Assembly (NCBI GenBank): GCA_963989245.1
Contig: OZ022346.1
Location: forward strand, 55,955,809-56,019,808
Length of the DNA: 64,000 nt
Direction: 5' to 3'
DNA from: Nansenia antarctica
Taxonomy: Eukaryota; Chordata; Actinopteri; Argentiniformes; Microstomatidae
The position numbers were made by a program, and so were the translations under genes. Each line of letters starts with the position of its first letter. Position 1 is the first letter of the stretch. This document shows, in pieces, positions 11,717 through 26,300 of this stretch. Under the pieces are notes generated by a model. That model saw only the letters and a program-made list of their open reading frames with translations. It had not been told where the DNA came from and did no database searches.

Positions 11717-14575
11717 AGAGAGAGGGATAGAGAGAGAGAGAGAGAAAGAGAGAGGGATAGAGAGAGAGAGAGAGAAAGAGAGGGATAGAGAGAGAGAGAG
11801 AGAAAGAGAGAGGGATAGAGAGAGAGAGAGAGAGAGAGAAGAGTAGTACTTTATTGATCCCATTTATTGATACTTATTTCACTCCACATCATCAATAAAT
11901 TACAAGGACAAAATGAAAAAAAACAATGACAAATACATGAGAGAGCCTCAGATGGGAGTATTTGGCATTTTGCAGAGTATGTAATTAGGGAATATACAGG
12001 CTCAGATGACATTTTTGAAATATGAATATTGAATATGTCAACATGGGAGCCAACACTGGAGGCTCATGGGATATGATGGAGGTATCCTTGGTAACAGCAT
12101 TCAGGGCTCACTCTCTGACAAGTTGTGTCTAGGCTCATTTAAGTCTGGATTATCTTGCCTTTGAAACAAATATCAACACAATAGAAAATGTATTTACAGT
12201 CAATCTGTGGTTAATTGGAAAGGTATTAATACACGTAAACCATCTGTTTTGTCCTGATGTATCTCAATTGATTTGTGAGGTGAACAAGTTACTCTGATAC
12301 GCCAAATAGCTTCTACAAAAAGCTTCTACAAAAAGCAAGAAGGTGGTTTATTTAATATGTCAAATTAATTTTGTCAGCAAGATTTTTCACAGGATTCATA
12401 TGGATCCAGTCAACCTACATCTCTAATGTCTGAGGAAATGTTTATGGGTAGGGCCAACAGTTTTTCCTGACCATGTCATCACGCCGCCGGGGGGAAAACT
12501 CTGGGGGGGCCCTCTCCATTGTTGGGTTGTATTGTGAACAGCCTTCTGCCCCTCAGCACTGCGTCTCCTGAAGACACCCGCTTTTCCCCTCTACTGTGTC
12601 CCCTAAAAACTTCTATTGCCCCCCTTGTACTGTTTCTCTGTTTCTCCAGTGTCAAAAAATAAATAAAAATAAACTAGCTTTAGAAGAAGGTGACAGAAGA
12701 AGGTTTTTCCTTCTATCAATGTCCCCGGGCCCGAGCTGGATTACTCTTCCTGCTACGACTGGTGGATTGATAATTCACTTACTTGCTTAGTATTCAAATG
12801 TATCGACTGTAAGTCGCTTTGGAATAAAGGCGTCTGCTGCTAAATGCCAAACATTTAAAATGTGTTCTCTCTCCCTGTCTCCCCCTGCAGGCCGTTCATG
12901 GTACTGCCCCCACTGATGGAGTGGATCAGGGTTGCGGTGGCGCACACAGAGCATCGACGCAGCTTCTCTGTGGACAGTGACGACGTGAGGCAGGCGGCCC
13001 GGCTGCTGCTGCCAGGGGTGGACTGTGAACCGCGGCAGCTAAAGTACGACATGACTCAGACACACCACACACACACACACACACACACACATAGGCACAT
13101 TTCAAGTCCCAGTGACCCAGGGAAGGTTTCAGTTGCTTCACCATGGCAACAGCTTCTAGCGAGACAGCTGAAGAGCATTATTTAAGCAATATCACACGAG
13201 AGGGAGTGTGTTATACTGAATATCAGCCGTGCTCCGTCAACAAAAAATAGTTCCGCAACTGGACTGTTGCCTAGTAACCTGAACACAAACATCTGCAGGC
13301 TAGCTACTTTGATATTAACGGTCATTTCGGAGTGATACCTATAGTTAAAAGTCCCAGTGCTGTTATACTGTATATCAGCACTCATGGAATGCCTCTTGTC
13401 CAATCAAATTACTTGGTCGGAACTAACTGTTGTATAATATTGTATTACTTCAACTGAGACAAAACGGTTGATAATGAAGCCAGTTCCCAACGACTTACCT
13501 AACTAAGGAAATCGTTTTTTTTAACAAAACTGTGCTTTGAACATTGTTTTTGTGTTCTGAATGATACATTTGGAATGAGTGGTAAAGGCAGTCTGTAGCC
13601 TGAGTAAATTAATTTAATCTTGTTAAAAATCAGTGCTGATGGTAGTATTTTTTGTGGCTATCTTGCCTGAAGCCCAGGGAGCTAGTTTCAGTTTGAAGCC
13701 AAATCTGTCTGAATCTGTTTGAAGCCAACGGCTGTCAATCTCCATCGGGAGAGCCTGAAACTATGCTGCAAGGTTTTTAAGTCCCTTCTCACCTCCTGAC
13801 CAGGACTATATACATGTGGAGTGAGTGGTGAAGCCTGTCTAGTCGTTAACTGATCGTTGGTTAGTTGGGAGGGGCTGCAACCCTGCTAGTCATCAGAAAA
13901 GACAGAATCTGCATTTCTATCCTGACGGTCAAAGAGCGACAGCCTCCTGACACAAAGACGAAGGAGTCAGTCTGTGGAATCCATCGAGGAAGGCCTGAGA
14001 GGAAAGCCAAGCTACAGTTTTTATTTTACTCCTCTAGTTAATTTTTTTCACTATTCTGAGTGTATTGACCCTCTATCTCTATTTCAGCAAATATTACTAA
14101 ATGTTCTCCCCATTCCTCAACGTTCATCCCTCGGGAGGACACATAGACACTACACGTCCCCTACGCAACCCATCTAATCTAATCTACCCCCCCATGCTCA
14201 ACTGACCACGACTTCACTGTCACGGGAGGACTGTGGAACAGTCAGTGATGAGGAATCAGAGATCTCATCTTACGCCTGCTTCATATCCCTCCACTTCCTT
14301 CCTCTCACAGAGTCATGGATTACACAGGAAAACACGGCTACTCCGGCAGCCCTCTCTGACGGCTACTCCTTTTCTCATTCCCCTAGACTCTCTGGTCAAG
14401 GGAGAGGCAAAGTGGTCACATCATGTCCTTCCCCTGTCACACCTGTCACACCTCTCCATGTCCACCTTCGAGTACAGCATGCTGTTTCTGTCACCTCCCT
14501 AGTCAAACTCAATCTTATTGTTATCTATCTATCTATCTATCTATCTCTCTATCTCTCTATCTATCTATCTATCTG

Positions 14576-14609
<34 letters not shown>

Positions 14610-14610
14610 C

Positions 14611-14650
<40 letters not shown>

Positions 14651-14651
14651 G

Positions 14652-14721
<70 letters not shown>

Positions 14722-17700
14722 GTCCCCCCAGTCAGATCGGTCACTTCTTAGAAGAGATGGACGTCCTTCTCAGCTTCTTCCCTGAGGACGGCACACCGCT
14801 CTCACTACTGACTGACTTCAACATCCAGTCAGAGAACTTCACCAGTTACCCCTCTTCCAGTTTCTGATCATCATTTTGTATCCTTTCCCCTCCCAGTTAG
14901 ACTCCACCCACACTGTATCCTCTCGCCACAACCTGCCTACCCTCTCCCTCTCCGCTCTCTCTTCCTCTTCCTCATCCTCCCTACCCCTCTGTTGAAACCT
15001 TCCCTCTTCTATCCTCTGATGCAGCCTCCTCCACCCTCCTGTTCACTCGTCATGATTCGACCCTCTCTGTCCACTGACCTCAAGGTCAGCATGATCCTCT
15101 CTACGCGCTCCTTGGGTGTCTGAAACCCTGCAAGCTTGCAGAATAGGGCTTCGATAGGGCTTCAATAGGGCTTCGATAGGGCTTCAATAGGGCTTCGGGG
15201 AGTTGAGAGAAAATGAAGAATGACCTAAAACCTGATGACCTAAAACCTTCTCTCTCTCTCCTCCTCAATTACACCTCCTCCGCATCAGCTAATGAAGCTT
15301 CTTACTACTATTCCAAAATTCAACCCTCTGCCTCCGACCCAAGGAAACTGTTCTCCACATTTTCCTCACTTATCAACTCCCCCTCCTCCCTCCTGTCTGC
15401 ACATGACTTTGTCACCTACTTTGAAGAGAAGGTTGATGGCATTAGCAGCTCTTTCTCTCTACCTCTACCTGCCAACACTGCTACCACTCCTCCCAAACCC
15501 AATGCTCTACACCTTGTCTCTGGGTTGTCAGCTCTTTCCCCCCCCTCTCTCCTGATGATATTCTAAAATTGGCCACATCCAAGCAGGTAACCAAATCCTC
15601 TCTACCCGCCCTCACCACTGGGGTCCCCCAGGGCTCTGTCCTAGGGCCCTTACTGTCCTCCCTCTACACCAAATCTGTTGGCTCATTAATTTCCTCACAT
15701 GGTCTATCCTACCGCTGCTACGCAGACGACACTCAACTCTTTCTCTCTTTCTTTCCCCCGTTCTGACTCACAGGTGGCAACATGTGTCTCTGCGTGTCTT
15801 GCAAACATTTCTGCGTGGATGTCAGCCCACCACCTCAAGCTCAACCTTACTGTAACAAGACCGAGCTGCTCTTCCTCCCTGGGAAAGTCTTCCCTCTCCA
15901 AGACTTCTCCATCACTGTAGAGAACTTTGGTGACCTCCTTCCAGACAGCCAGGAATCTTGGGGTGATCCTTGACAATCACCTATGTGGCGAACATCATCA
16001 CAGCGACAACACGCCAGATTCTTCCTCTACAACATCAGAAGGATACGTCCATTCCTCACGGGAGATGCAGCACAACGCTTTGTCCAGACACAAGGTGTGT
16101 GATCTCCCACCTTGACTACTGCAATGCCCTCTTGGCCGGGCTCCCCGCTGCCTCCGCCATCAGACCTCTGCAGCTCATCCAGAATCTCCCCAAGTTGTCC
16201 CATGTCACCCCCCTCCTTCGCACCCTTCGCTGGCTCCTAGTAGCAGCTCGCATCAGATTCAACCCTGGTGCTCGCCTACCGGGCGGTAAAGAAAACAGCC
16301 CCTCCCTACTTGCAAGCAATGGTCAGCCCCCAAACCCCGGCCTGATCACTCCGCTCCTCCACCTCTGCTGGCCACCTGGCACCACCGCCTCTACGTGGAT
16401 GCAGCAGTCGTGCTACTCAGTCACGGCTTTTCACTGTGCTGGCGCCCCGCTGGTGGAACGAGCTGCACACTGCTGTCAGGACTGCAGAGTCACTACCTGT
16501 CTTCTGCCGTAGATTGAAGATCTCTTCAGGCTACATCTTAACTGTCCCTTCTAAAGACCTCTTCATCCCCGCTACCCCCCTGTAAAGATTCTCTACTGAA
16601 AATACATTTATAATAATACAAAATTAAATCATTTTAAAAAGTAGTCCTTCTTCTAGCATTGTTACTTTCACATTTTTCTTCTTTTTTTCCGTTCATTTAG
16701 CAGAGGCCTTTATCCAACTTACAACAAATCCATTTGTCTAAGTAAGTGAATCATCTGTCCATCACTCATCGCAAAGTAATCTATGCTCAGGCCAGGGGCT
16801 ATTGGCAGTCATAATGTTAGAAGAAGGAATAATTATTTTAGTTATAATTAATTATTTACAGCAGAAAAACTGTACAGGGGCTAGAGGGGATGAAGAGTGC
16901 ACGCACACGTGTCAGTGTGTGTGCACGTGTCAGTGTGTGTGCACGTGTCAGTGTGTGTGCACGTGTCAGTGTGTGTGCATGTGTCAGTGTGTGTGCATGT
17001 GTCAGTGTGTGTGCATGTGTCAGTGTGTGTGCATGTGTCAGTGTGTGTCAGTCTCCAGCAGGCAGCCTCTCTCTTCAGCTGGAGAACAGATCACCTTCAG
17101 TTTCAGCCAGGCTGTGTACAGTAGTAAACTAGCAGGCTTATCTCCACACACCCCAATCAGCCATTATGACTGCCAATGTCCCCTGGTCCTAGCATAGACT
17201 TATTTTCCTTAAGATGACTGATGGATAGATGATGCACTTACTTAGATACATAGACAAATGTACTTGTTATTGTTATAATGCCGTAAAATGTAAAAGCACT
17301 CAACCTGAGATCTCCAACAAACAAGCCTACAGTGCTGCAGTAATGTGTGTTCCTGGAGTTATGTCGTGTAGAATTATAAGGTTCTATCTCCATTTTTGGT
17401 CAAAATTTAGTTTTTTACATAATCTGATCCATTAGGTGTTTATTAATGCCTGTGTGGTGTTATTTTTAAAATGTTGACATTTTTGAGTTAGTAATTAATA
17501 AAATACAAAGGTTCCATCTCACAAAACATAATGGAATGTAAAACTTTGACGCTCAATATCTCTGAACTGCCCTAAACGGAGATAGAACCTTATCATTCTA
17601 AACGGAGATAGAACCTTATCATTCTAAACGGAGATAGAACCTTATCATTCTAAACGGAGATAGAACCTTCTCATTCTAAACGGAGATAGAACCTTATCAT

Positions 17701-18095
17701 TCTAAGCGGAGATAGAACCTTATCATTCTAAACGGAGATAGAACCTTATCATTCTAAAACGGAGATAGAACCTTATAATTCTAAACAGAGATAGAACCTT
17801 ATTATCATTCTAAGCTCACGTTGTACGTATATATCCCTGCTTGACCATGAAACCCTGGATCCTCACTCTCACCCTCTCAGGGCAGACGACTGTTTCTGTG
17901 CCACCCGGAAGCAGGACGCCGCTTCTACAGAGGCCAAGTTCCTCCAGGACCTGGGCTTCCGGATGCTCAACTGTGGGCGGACGGACCTGGTCAAGCAAGC
18001 CGTCAACCTACTGGGCCCTGATGGGATCAACAGTATGAGTGAACAGGTTAGAACACGGCTACTCACACACACACACGTGCGCACATGCACACGCG

Positions 18096-18132
<37 letters not shown>

Positions 18133-18207
18133 ACACACACACTCACACACATATACATGCACACACACTCACACATACATACATGCACTCACACACACAT
18201 ACATGCA

Positions 18208-18255
<48 letters not shown>

Positions 18256-18268
18256 CACACACACACAT

Positions 18269-18324
<56 letters not shown>

Positions 18325-20313
18325 GCACACACACGCACTACATTCACTCTCTTAGTATGTAGTACGTAGTAGCTAATTATGTGGTAATTGCAAAGTATCA
18401 TATAGTAATGATATTCATTTTCACCATGATAGTAACTGTACACTATAAAGTATTGTTATTCAACATAGAATATATACGGTTATACGGTTATTCACATTCC
18501 AGGGTTTCATCCTTCTGCACCATTTACACTCAACACCTTAACAAACGCTCCCTCAGACTCAGCAGCACCACAGCACTCACAACGCTCCGCCAGCTGACAG
18601 TCTAATGTCTCCCCGTCGATAGACCCAAGCCTTCTGGGTCCGAGTGTTAATGTAATATGGGAATTTCTGCCGCTCCCCAGTCAATGGAAATATTGGCTGT
18701 TCTTTGCGCCGCTGAGTGGAGTAGCTTATGGGCAATCAGATTTTCCACGGTCCAGCAGAGCAGCAGAGCCTGGTTAGGTTCAATCAGGACAATCCTGCTG
18801 GGGGCCTGCTGGCATTTACTTCACAAAACAGATCCCAGATCTGTAAGTTTTCCCTCAGCCTGTTTGTACAAAGCCCCTCTTACCACATGTGTTTTTAATG
18901 GAACAGTGTATGTGTATGTGGTACCGAATCCATGAAGATAGTAAAGAGTAGCGACCGGCAGGCAATGTTTTTGCTCCCCCTCAGTATGGCCCTCTGACGG
19001 GTCAGTATGGCCCTCTCTCTGAAGGGTCAGTTTGGCCCTCTGGGTCAGTATGACCCTCTGACGGGTCAGTATGACCCTCTGATGGGTCAGTATGGCCCTC
19101 TCTCTGACGGGTCAGTATGGCCCTCTCTCTGACGGGTCAGTATGGCCCTCTCTCTGACGGGTCAGTATGACCCTCTGACGGGTCAGTATGGCCCTCTCTC
19201 TGATGGGTCAGTATGGCCCTCTTGATCGGTCAGTATGGCCCTCTTGATGGGTCAGTATTACCCTCTGACGGGTCAGTATGACCCTCTCTCTGAAGGGTCA
19301 GTATGACCCTCTGATGGGTCAGTTTGGCCCTCTGAAGGGTCAGTATGACCCTCTGAAGGGTTTGAGAGCTCCAAAAATCTGGACGTAAGCAGAATCTATT
19401 GAGCGGTGTAGCTTGTGAATGTGACTTTGCACTATTTCGAATTCACTCGTAAAATAAGATTTCTGTAAGTGATGCAGAGACACAGACAGCTACATATGAC
19501 AGCAATGAAATACGAGCTTCAATGTTTCAGAACTGCCAGGAATAATTTTGCCCTTCATTTAATTTTTGGCACTGATCATGATCTCCCAATGGCCCCTCGC
19601 CTGCCTGCAGATCCTCTGGAGTCTAGACAGGGACAGTGAGTGATCCCAGGAGACCAGGGTCTGAATCACCCCACAGGGATATCAGTCACCAACAAAGAAG
19701 TACTTACGGTTATTATCAGCGAGTCATAAGCTGCACCTATAGCGCCCTTCTACATAACTGAACGCCTATTAACTATCCCAATGCAGACAAGCCGTGGGGA
19801 AGTGTGTTTTATGGAACCTCATCTTGAAAGGCAGCTTTATATAACCGTAAACCCGCCGCCGGGGGATAATGTGATGGATTGGAGAGTGTTGCCATTGGAA
19901 GATGGGTTGCCTGCCTTGTGTGCAAATAGATCTTCTGCTGGTGTCTCATATCCGCCACTGTAATAAGGCTGACATAATATTGACTGCAGCCTATATAGGA
20001 TGATGCTCCCTGCATGGAGCGTAGCAGCATATGTGTGTAGGTGTGTTTTAGCCTGTGGGAGGCCAGTGGACATATGTTGGCGTGTTGTTATGATGTAACA
20101 TGATGTGTTGTTTGTTTGTTAGCCATATTGCCGCTCATCCCCCAAGATGTGAATTTGTAATCTGCTAGTTTCTAGTTGGGAGTCACAACTACGTAGATGT
20201 GATAAGAAAAGCACAGACCAGGCCTGATCACCTGACAGCTGTGGGATACGCGCCATATGCCTTGACAAATTGTTTCTGCATCTGATTATCATCCAGGGAA
20301 TAGCAGAACATTA

Positions 20314-20373
<60 letters not shown>

Positions 20374-23300
20374 CTGTGTGTGTAGGCCCGTATGAATATA
20401 GAGTATGGTAGATTTAAGACCTGTATAATCAGGTTTTCACAACAACATCTCACTGCTAAATAGGCACTGAACACACTTCAGCGCAGCTCCATCGCCGTCA
20501 AAAGGGACTTTTATATGATCCTCTCTCTGCTGGCGCTCTGAATGTCTGCGGAGGCATTCCTGGCACCCTACGGTGCTGTGAGAGTGACTCCTCTATTTGA
20601 CTGTGTCTTGGGCCCCCCCACCCCTCCCCTCTCTGTCCTCCCCCTCCCCCTCTCCTCTAGGGTATGACGCCTCTGATGTACGCCTGCGTGCGCGGGGACG
20701 AGGCCATGGTTCAGATGCTGCTGGACGCGGGGGCGGACATCAACAGTGAGGTCAGTGTCACTGGCCGCATCGCGTGGCGGTGGTATAAAATGCTAAATGC
20801 TAAAATCGGTTCCATCCTCCCATCTCAAGTTCAATGTGTGTTTGTTCCCATGTGACACGGTCTGGTCATTTGGGCAACCGCAAGTCGGCAACCAATCAAA
20901 ATGTTCTGACTTTTATTTTGAAACACAGAAATACATTTCAACATACTAAAATACTACTATATTACTATAACATAGCTATATAATATATATAATAACTATA
21001 ACACTACTTTAGATTGTCAGCAGGCTCACAGAACAAGCTGTGTTAGTTGACTAGCGATGTGTTGTTGATTCTCAACAACGCTGAAATGTGTTTAGGTTTT
21101 CCGAAAGAAAAGGCCGAACATTAAATCGGATGCCGACTTGCGGTCCAACTGACCAGACCGTGTCACCGACATGTTGTTAAGACAGTGAACCCTGTGTTGT
21201 GTTGTGATGTTGTTCGATGCTCCTCCTCTTCCTCCCATCTTCCTCCCATCTTCCCCCCTGCTCTTGGCATGCTTTCTGTAGCGCTGGTGGCTGGTTACAT
21301 GAAGTGCATCTACACATAGAATTCAAATAGGGAAAAAAATGTATAAACATGGGTTGCAGTTCCAAATGATAGACATTATAGCATATATTACTACAGACAA
21401 CTTATCATAAGTCACTGAAAGTAGTCTATATCATCTGCAAGAATGTTAGCTCTGTATGCTCCATGTTAATGGAGGATGGATCATCGTATAGAGATGCACT
21501 CAGTGTAACTTGTTGCCTTAGGTCTAATACATGAAGCATGAACTTTTACATGAACTTTTATGTCGATAGAGAGCAAGCATAGAAGCCCTACTTTGCAGTG
21601 GTGGTAGAATGTTCACAGCAGAAGAACATTATTGCCAGAAAGACAATGCCATTTCACCCCACGTTTCTCCAGCCTGCAGTCAGTTAGCCTTGGTGGGTAC
21701 AGAGCAGGACAGACATGGTCAGAGATGTGTCCTAGGTCTAGGTGGTGAGAGATGTGTCCTAGGTCTAGGTGGTGAGAGATGTGTCCTAGGTCAGGGTGGT
21801 GAGAGATGTGTCCTAGCTCTAGGTGGTAAGAGATGTGTCCTAGGTCTAGGTGGTAAGAGATGTGTCCTAGGTCTAGGTGGTGAGAGATGTGTCCTAGGTC
21901 TAGGTGGTAAGAGATGTGTCCTAGGTCTAGGTGGTAAGAGATGTGTCCTGGGTCTAGGTGGTAAGAGATGCTTCATGGATGTGACCCCATCGTAGCGCCG
22001 CTGTGTTGACCTGGTGTGTGACTGTCTGTCTGTCCCACCCATCAGTCATCATGTCTGTGTGGAGGGTTGGAGAGTTGACTCATGTGCAAAAGCACCGCCT
22101 GTGAATCCACTAGACTACTACTACTATATATGTCACTACTACTATACTACGTCAGGTCATGTAGCATTACCAGTGTCGGGGAAGCTGAAAATACTGTATA
22201 TTTAACTAAATTACCAGTTACTTTATAAGGGAAGAAGTTGAACTAAACTAAAGCTACCCTTGAGAGAAAAATAGTGTGTCAAACTAAAGCTACTTTGCTA
22301 CATCGAAACTACTTTGTCCAACACAAGAGTTTCTGAAAGATGGCTAGTCTGTACTACCCTCTAGTCTGTACTACCCTGTACAGAAACTGAACCGCCAAAA
22401 TGCTCAGAAGTCACTGAGAAAGATAAACAGGTGAGGTGGAGCAAAGTGGGGGGACAGAAGCAGTAAGGGAGTTCAAAGGATGGAATAATAGTTACATACA
22501 TTTCTTCTTTTTTTTGTCGTCAAAGTCAGTCAGTAGTTACAGTCAGTAGTTACAGTAGCTCACCACTACATGAAAACACGACTTACGATTTAAATTGAGT
22601 TTAACTACCAACTGCCAAGCTACAGCAGAATGCAGTTACACTGTTACACTAACGGTTAACTGACATAGTGGAACTACTCCCCAATACTAAAACTGGTAAT
22701 TACTTTGTCGCTTGTCATTATTTCAACATTTTGCTATCTTCTCTTTCTAGTATAGTTCCAGATATCCAGCATTTAATATTAAATAAAAAATACAATTAAT
22801 AATTTAGCACTTTGAAGTGACATCACTATCAATAAACCATGGGGTACTAAAACACAGCAGATGCAATATTTCACTCTGCTGGCTTTTTTAAAAAATGCTT
22901 CCGATGATCGTGCCGAGCTGTGATTTGAAATCACAAGGGATCTGGACTGAAACTGAATAACACTAGTAAGAAGGTGTTCTGGAGGCTAGCTCCCAGCCAT
23001 TGATGTTTTGCTCATGAGTCACCGCTGCAGTGCTCAGCTCTTTCTTTAGACTTTAGACAGTGTGTGTAGTCCTTGCCAATTATCTATTCTTCCTGGGTCT
23101 GGGTCCCTTCAAATGAAACACCATTTACAGTCGGAGCGAGGGAGATCACAGACACAGTGGTTATGGCTTTGTCTCGACAGGGAGGTGTATAATATAGAAG
23201 TATGTCTGCCAGTGAGGCAACGCGAATTAGGTGACGGAAATACTTGAGTTATGAATAGGAATCAAGCTGGCCACTTTTCTTTCCTCTAAGCCTTTCTGGT

Positions 23301-26300
23301 CCTGGACATATGAGACCATCCCTGATCTGATCCTTAGGCCTCTGCCGTTTCCCCCTCACTTTACACTATCCCTCCATATTGCTTTTCTTTCTCTCCCCCC
23401 CCCCCCTTCCCCCTCCCCTTCCTCCACTGCGAATGTTAACAGCTGTATATCTCTCTCCCCTGAACTTTGACCTATGACCTATGACTTCCCAGGTGCCCAA
23501 CACAGTAAACAAGCATCCCTCAGTTTACCCTGAAACGCGCCAAGGGACGCCACTCACGTTCGCCGTGTTACACGGACACGTCCCTGTCGTGCAGGTAGTG
23601 ACGTCTTTGACCCGTGACCTTTGCCCCTTTGGCCCTTGCCCTTGACCTTTGCACCCAGACGGTGTTATATATTATTATGGGGAAGCATAATAACAACGGC
23701 TAACTCCGTAGATCCTGAGTGTTCTTTCCTTTCCAATCCTGTTTGTTCATGTCTAGAGGAAATGTCGTGTACCTATGGAACAAGAGTTTCTCAGACTCAG
23801 GTAGCCTACAGACTATTGTTTTTGTGATGTGTGGACCGCATGGTGTCTGAACGATTCCCCCAGACCCAGGCGTAACCATCACCATAGCAACTATAGCATC
23901 GAAATAAAGCAAGAGTGAGAAGTAACTTCAGGCGAACACCAAAATGCTCACACAGTAAAGATCCACACTAGAGAACTCCAGGGGTGCTAAATATCTCAAC
24001 AATGTCCTCTATAGTTGATGTATAATAGATTTTTGCTGCAAAAGTTACAAACTGGTTCCTGGCTGAAAGATCTGCAGATCTATTCAATTATTCATCCACC
24101 CACAGTCAAATTGTGTTCTCATCCTTCTTGTTTTGTGTAGCTCACAAGAGGAAAACGTTCAAATCTGACAGCTCAACAACCAACTGAAACAGTCAAACCC
24201 AGCAGTCATAAGAATAAGAACGGCCTTTTTAGGGTGTTTTTATATTAGTCAGTGTCAGGGTTATGAGGTCATCAGAGCCTAGCTGACCAGCGGTCCTCGT
24301 AGGACGAGGTCCCCGTTGTCTAGCTTGGCTTCCACCCTGGCTAACCTTGATGATGAGTTGTGTTTCTCCCCCCCCCCCCCTCAGCTGCTGCTGGACGCCG
24401 GGGCCAGTGTGGAGGGCGCCCTGCAGGAGGGGGCAGAGAACTACACAGAGACCCCGCTGCAACTGGCCTCCGCTGCAGGTACGCCATGATAATAATAATA
24501 ATAATAATAATAATTCATTACATTTATATAGCGCTTTTCCGAGGCTCAAAGACGCTGACAATATGGGAGAAACGGAAAACACAGAAACAACAAGCAACAG
24601 ATAACATGGGCACATGGAACACAGAGTTAACGAACGGGGAGTGGGGGGGGGTGGTAGGGTTAGGGGAGATGGGTAGGGGAGGTTGTATGCATGTCCAGGG
24701 GGGGAGGGGGGAGGGTGGCAGGGTTGGGGGAGAAGGGGGAGATGGCTAGGGTTAGGGGAGGCTGTATGCGTGTCCAGGGGGGGGGGGGTGGCAGGGTTGG
24801 GGGAGATGGCTAGGGGTAGGGGAGGTTGTATGCATGTCCAGGGGGGGAGGAGGGGGGTGGCAGGGTTGGGGGAGATGGTTAGGGGTAGGGGAGGTTGTAT
24901 GCGTGTCCAGGGGGGGGGGGGGGGGGGGGGCAGGGATAGGGGAGATGGTTAGGGGTAGGGGAGGCTGTAAGCATGGGAGAACAGGTAGGTTTTGAGGTGG
25001 GATTTAAAGGTGAGGAGTGAGGGTTAGTCTCTGAGTGGTTGAGGGAGAGAGTTCCAGAGGCGGGGTGAGGCAGCTCGTGAAAAGGCACGGTGACCGAATG
25101 CCAGATGCCATGCCAGATGAAGTCCGCCTGGCCAACTAGTGAATGAATGAATGAATGGTCTTTATTGTCATTGCTACAGTACAGGTACCAAACAACGACA
25201 TTTAGGAGGGGTGGCTCCCCTGGTGCTAGGAAAGAAAACAAACCTAAAAAAAAACACAAGAAGGGAAGGAGCTGGTTTACATAAATAAAGGCTATGTACA
25301 CTATCCACTGTACTATACTGCACAGATAGACGACTAGGGTTGTCATATTGCACAATAGTGTTACTTCACATTTATTTAAAGTGTCGCAGTTTGCAGGCTT
25401 GAAATGTACATGTTTGTGCCTCAGCACTACACCTGATTTTTTCAGTCCAGCAGCTGCCATCAATCCGTCCAGACTGTCCAGGGCCCAGAACCTAGGTCTT
25501 TGCTGTGTTCAGGGCCTGGACGGCCCTGTGGTAGAAGCTGTTCTTCAGTCTGTTTGTCCTTGCGGCCAGGGTCCTGAACCGCCTTTTCGAGGGCAGCCTG
25601 GTAAAGTGTTCGTACCCAGGGTGGGTCGGGTCCCTGGAGATCTTGGAGGCCTTCCTGAGACAGCGTGTGTTGTACAGCTCTTCCAGAGAGGGGAGGGGGG
25701 CGCCGGTGATCTTCTGTGCTGTTCTCACGACTCTCTGTAGCGCATTTCTCTCCGCTGTTGTGCAGCTGGAGAACCAGTTGCAGATGCTGTAGTATACACT
25801 GATGTAATCAATGTCTTTCGAACGCCATTGCTATGCGCTCTAATCTTCTTGAACAGCATTAAGGTTGATGCAGGCTCTCTAGTCAGCTATAGCTTTTATG
25901 TTGGCATGGACATTTTATATTAAAACACCTGCTAGAATGCTAACTTCACACGTAATTCGCTCCGCTAATGTTACGGAGTTGGCTAGTTGACCCACATCAC
26001 ATCAGCCAAAGTAGTGATGAATATAATTCCATAGCTGGATACTACTTTGTTTCCAATCATAGCCAGCTAGCTTACTTACTAGCTTTTATGTTTATATTTA
26101 CATCAGGCGGACACTATTTGGCAGGCAGACATAATCTGCCATGGCAGTACCCATGTTTAGTAGTTTCTGAAAGGAATACTCCACTGTGCGTGGAGATGAC
26201 CTGTAGATAGGCTCGGATGTTAATCGTGAGCTTAGAATGATAAGGTTCTATCTCCGTTTAGGGTAGTCGGTAGTTCAGAGATATTGAGCGTCAAAGTTTT

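Larger units (their letters stand above)
6670..12890 (+). other. abtb3: abtb3 intron
   Basis: Holds a duplicated 200-bp segment flanking a tRNA-derived SINE (6.7-7.4 kb), a reverse LINE tail plus minisatellite (8.4-9.0 kb), a foldback element (9.65-9.80 kb), a GA tract (11.6 kb) and a LINE-type 3' tail near 12,780-12,850. About 7,560-8,390, 9,000-9,640 and 10,260-11,220 show no gene or clear repeat. Confidence 0.65.
14050..16610 (+). pseudogene. Decayed LINE (CR1/L2 superfamily) with endonuclease and reverse transcriptase remnants
   Basis: Fragments in several frames: endonuclease-like pieces near 14,300-14,400; LIVIY before and RPPSQIGHFLEE after the tetranucleotide array; PLSLLTDFNIQSENF at about 14,800; then TGVPQGSVLGPLLSSLY with YRCYADDTQLF (15,617-15,750), the reverse transcriptase core; then TELLFLPGK and DYCNALLAGLPAA to about 16,500. 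Many frameshifts and stops, so it is dead. The 5' boundary is uncertain. Confidence 0.75.
13044..17880 (+). other. abtb3: abtb3 intron
   Basis: Contains a CA tract, a fragment of an inverted-repeat element (13.18-13.44 kb), a decayed LINE with an internal tetranucleotide expansion (14.05-16.61 kb), an 18-bp minisatellite (16.9 kb) and an element with an amplified terminal repeat (17.37-17.81 kb). About 13,450-14,040 shows nothing recognisable. Confidence 0.65.
18047..20660 (+). other. abtb3: abtb3 intron
   Basis: Opens with a 285-bp CA tract, then a GGGTCAGTATG-type minisatellite (18.97-19.36 kb) and a GT tract (20.3 kb). Otherwise no gene or mobile element is seen. Confidence 0.65.
20751..23492 (+). 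other. abtb3: abtb3 intron
   Basis: Contains a short element with perfect 17-bp terminal inverted repeats (20.85-21.17 kb), a 27-bp minisatellite (21.72-21.97 kb) and a hAT-like nonautonomous element (about 22.17-22.70 kb). About 22,700-23,490 shows nothing I recognise beyond pyrimidine-rich sequence. Confidence 0.6.

Noticed and set aside
16890..17132. Cysteine/valine-rich frames
   Set aside because: An 18-bp GT-rich minisatellite.
21609..21995. 128-residue frame with RCVLGLGGE repeats
   Set aside because: A 27-bp minisatellite; no codon or splice evidence.
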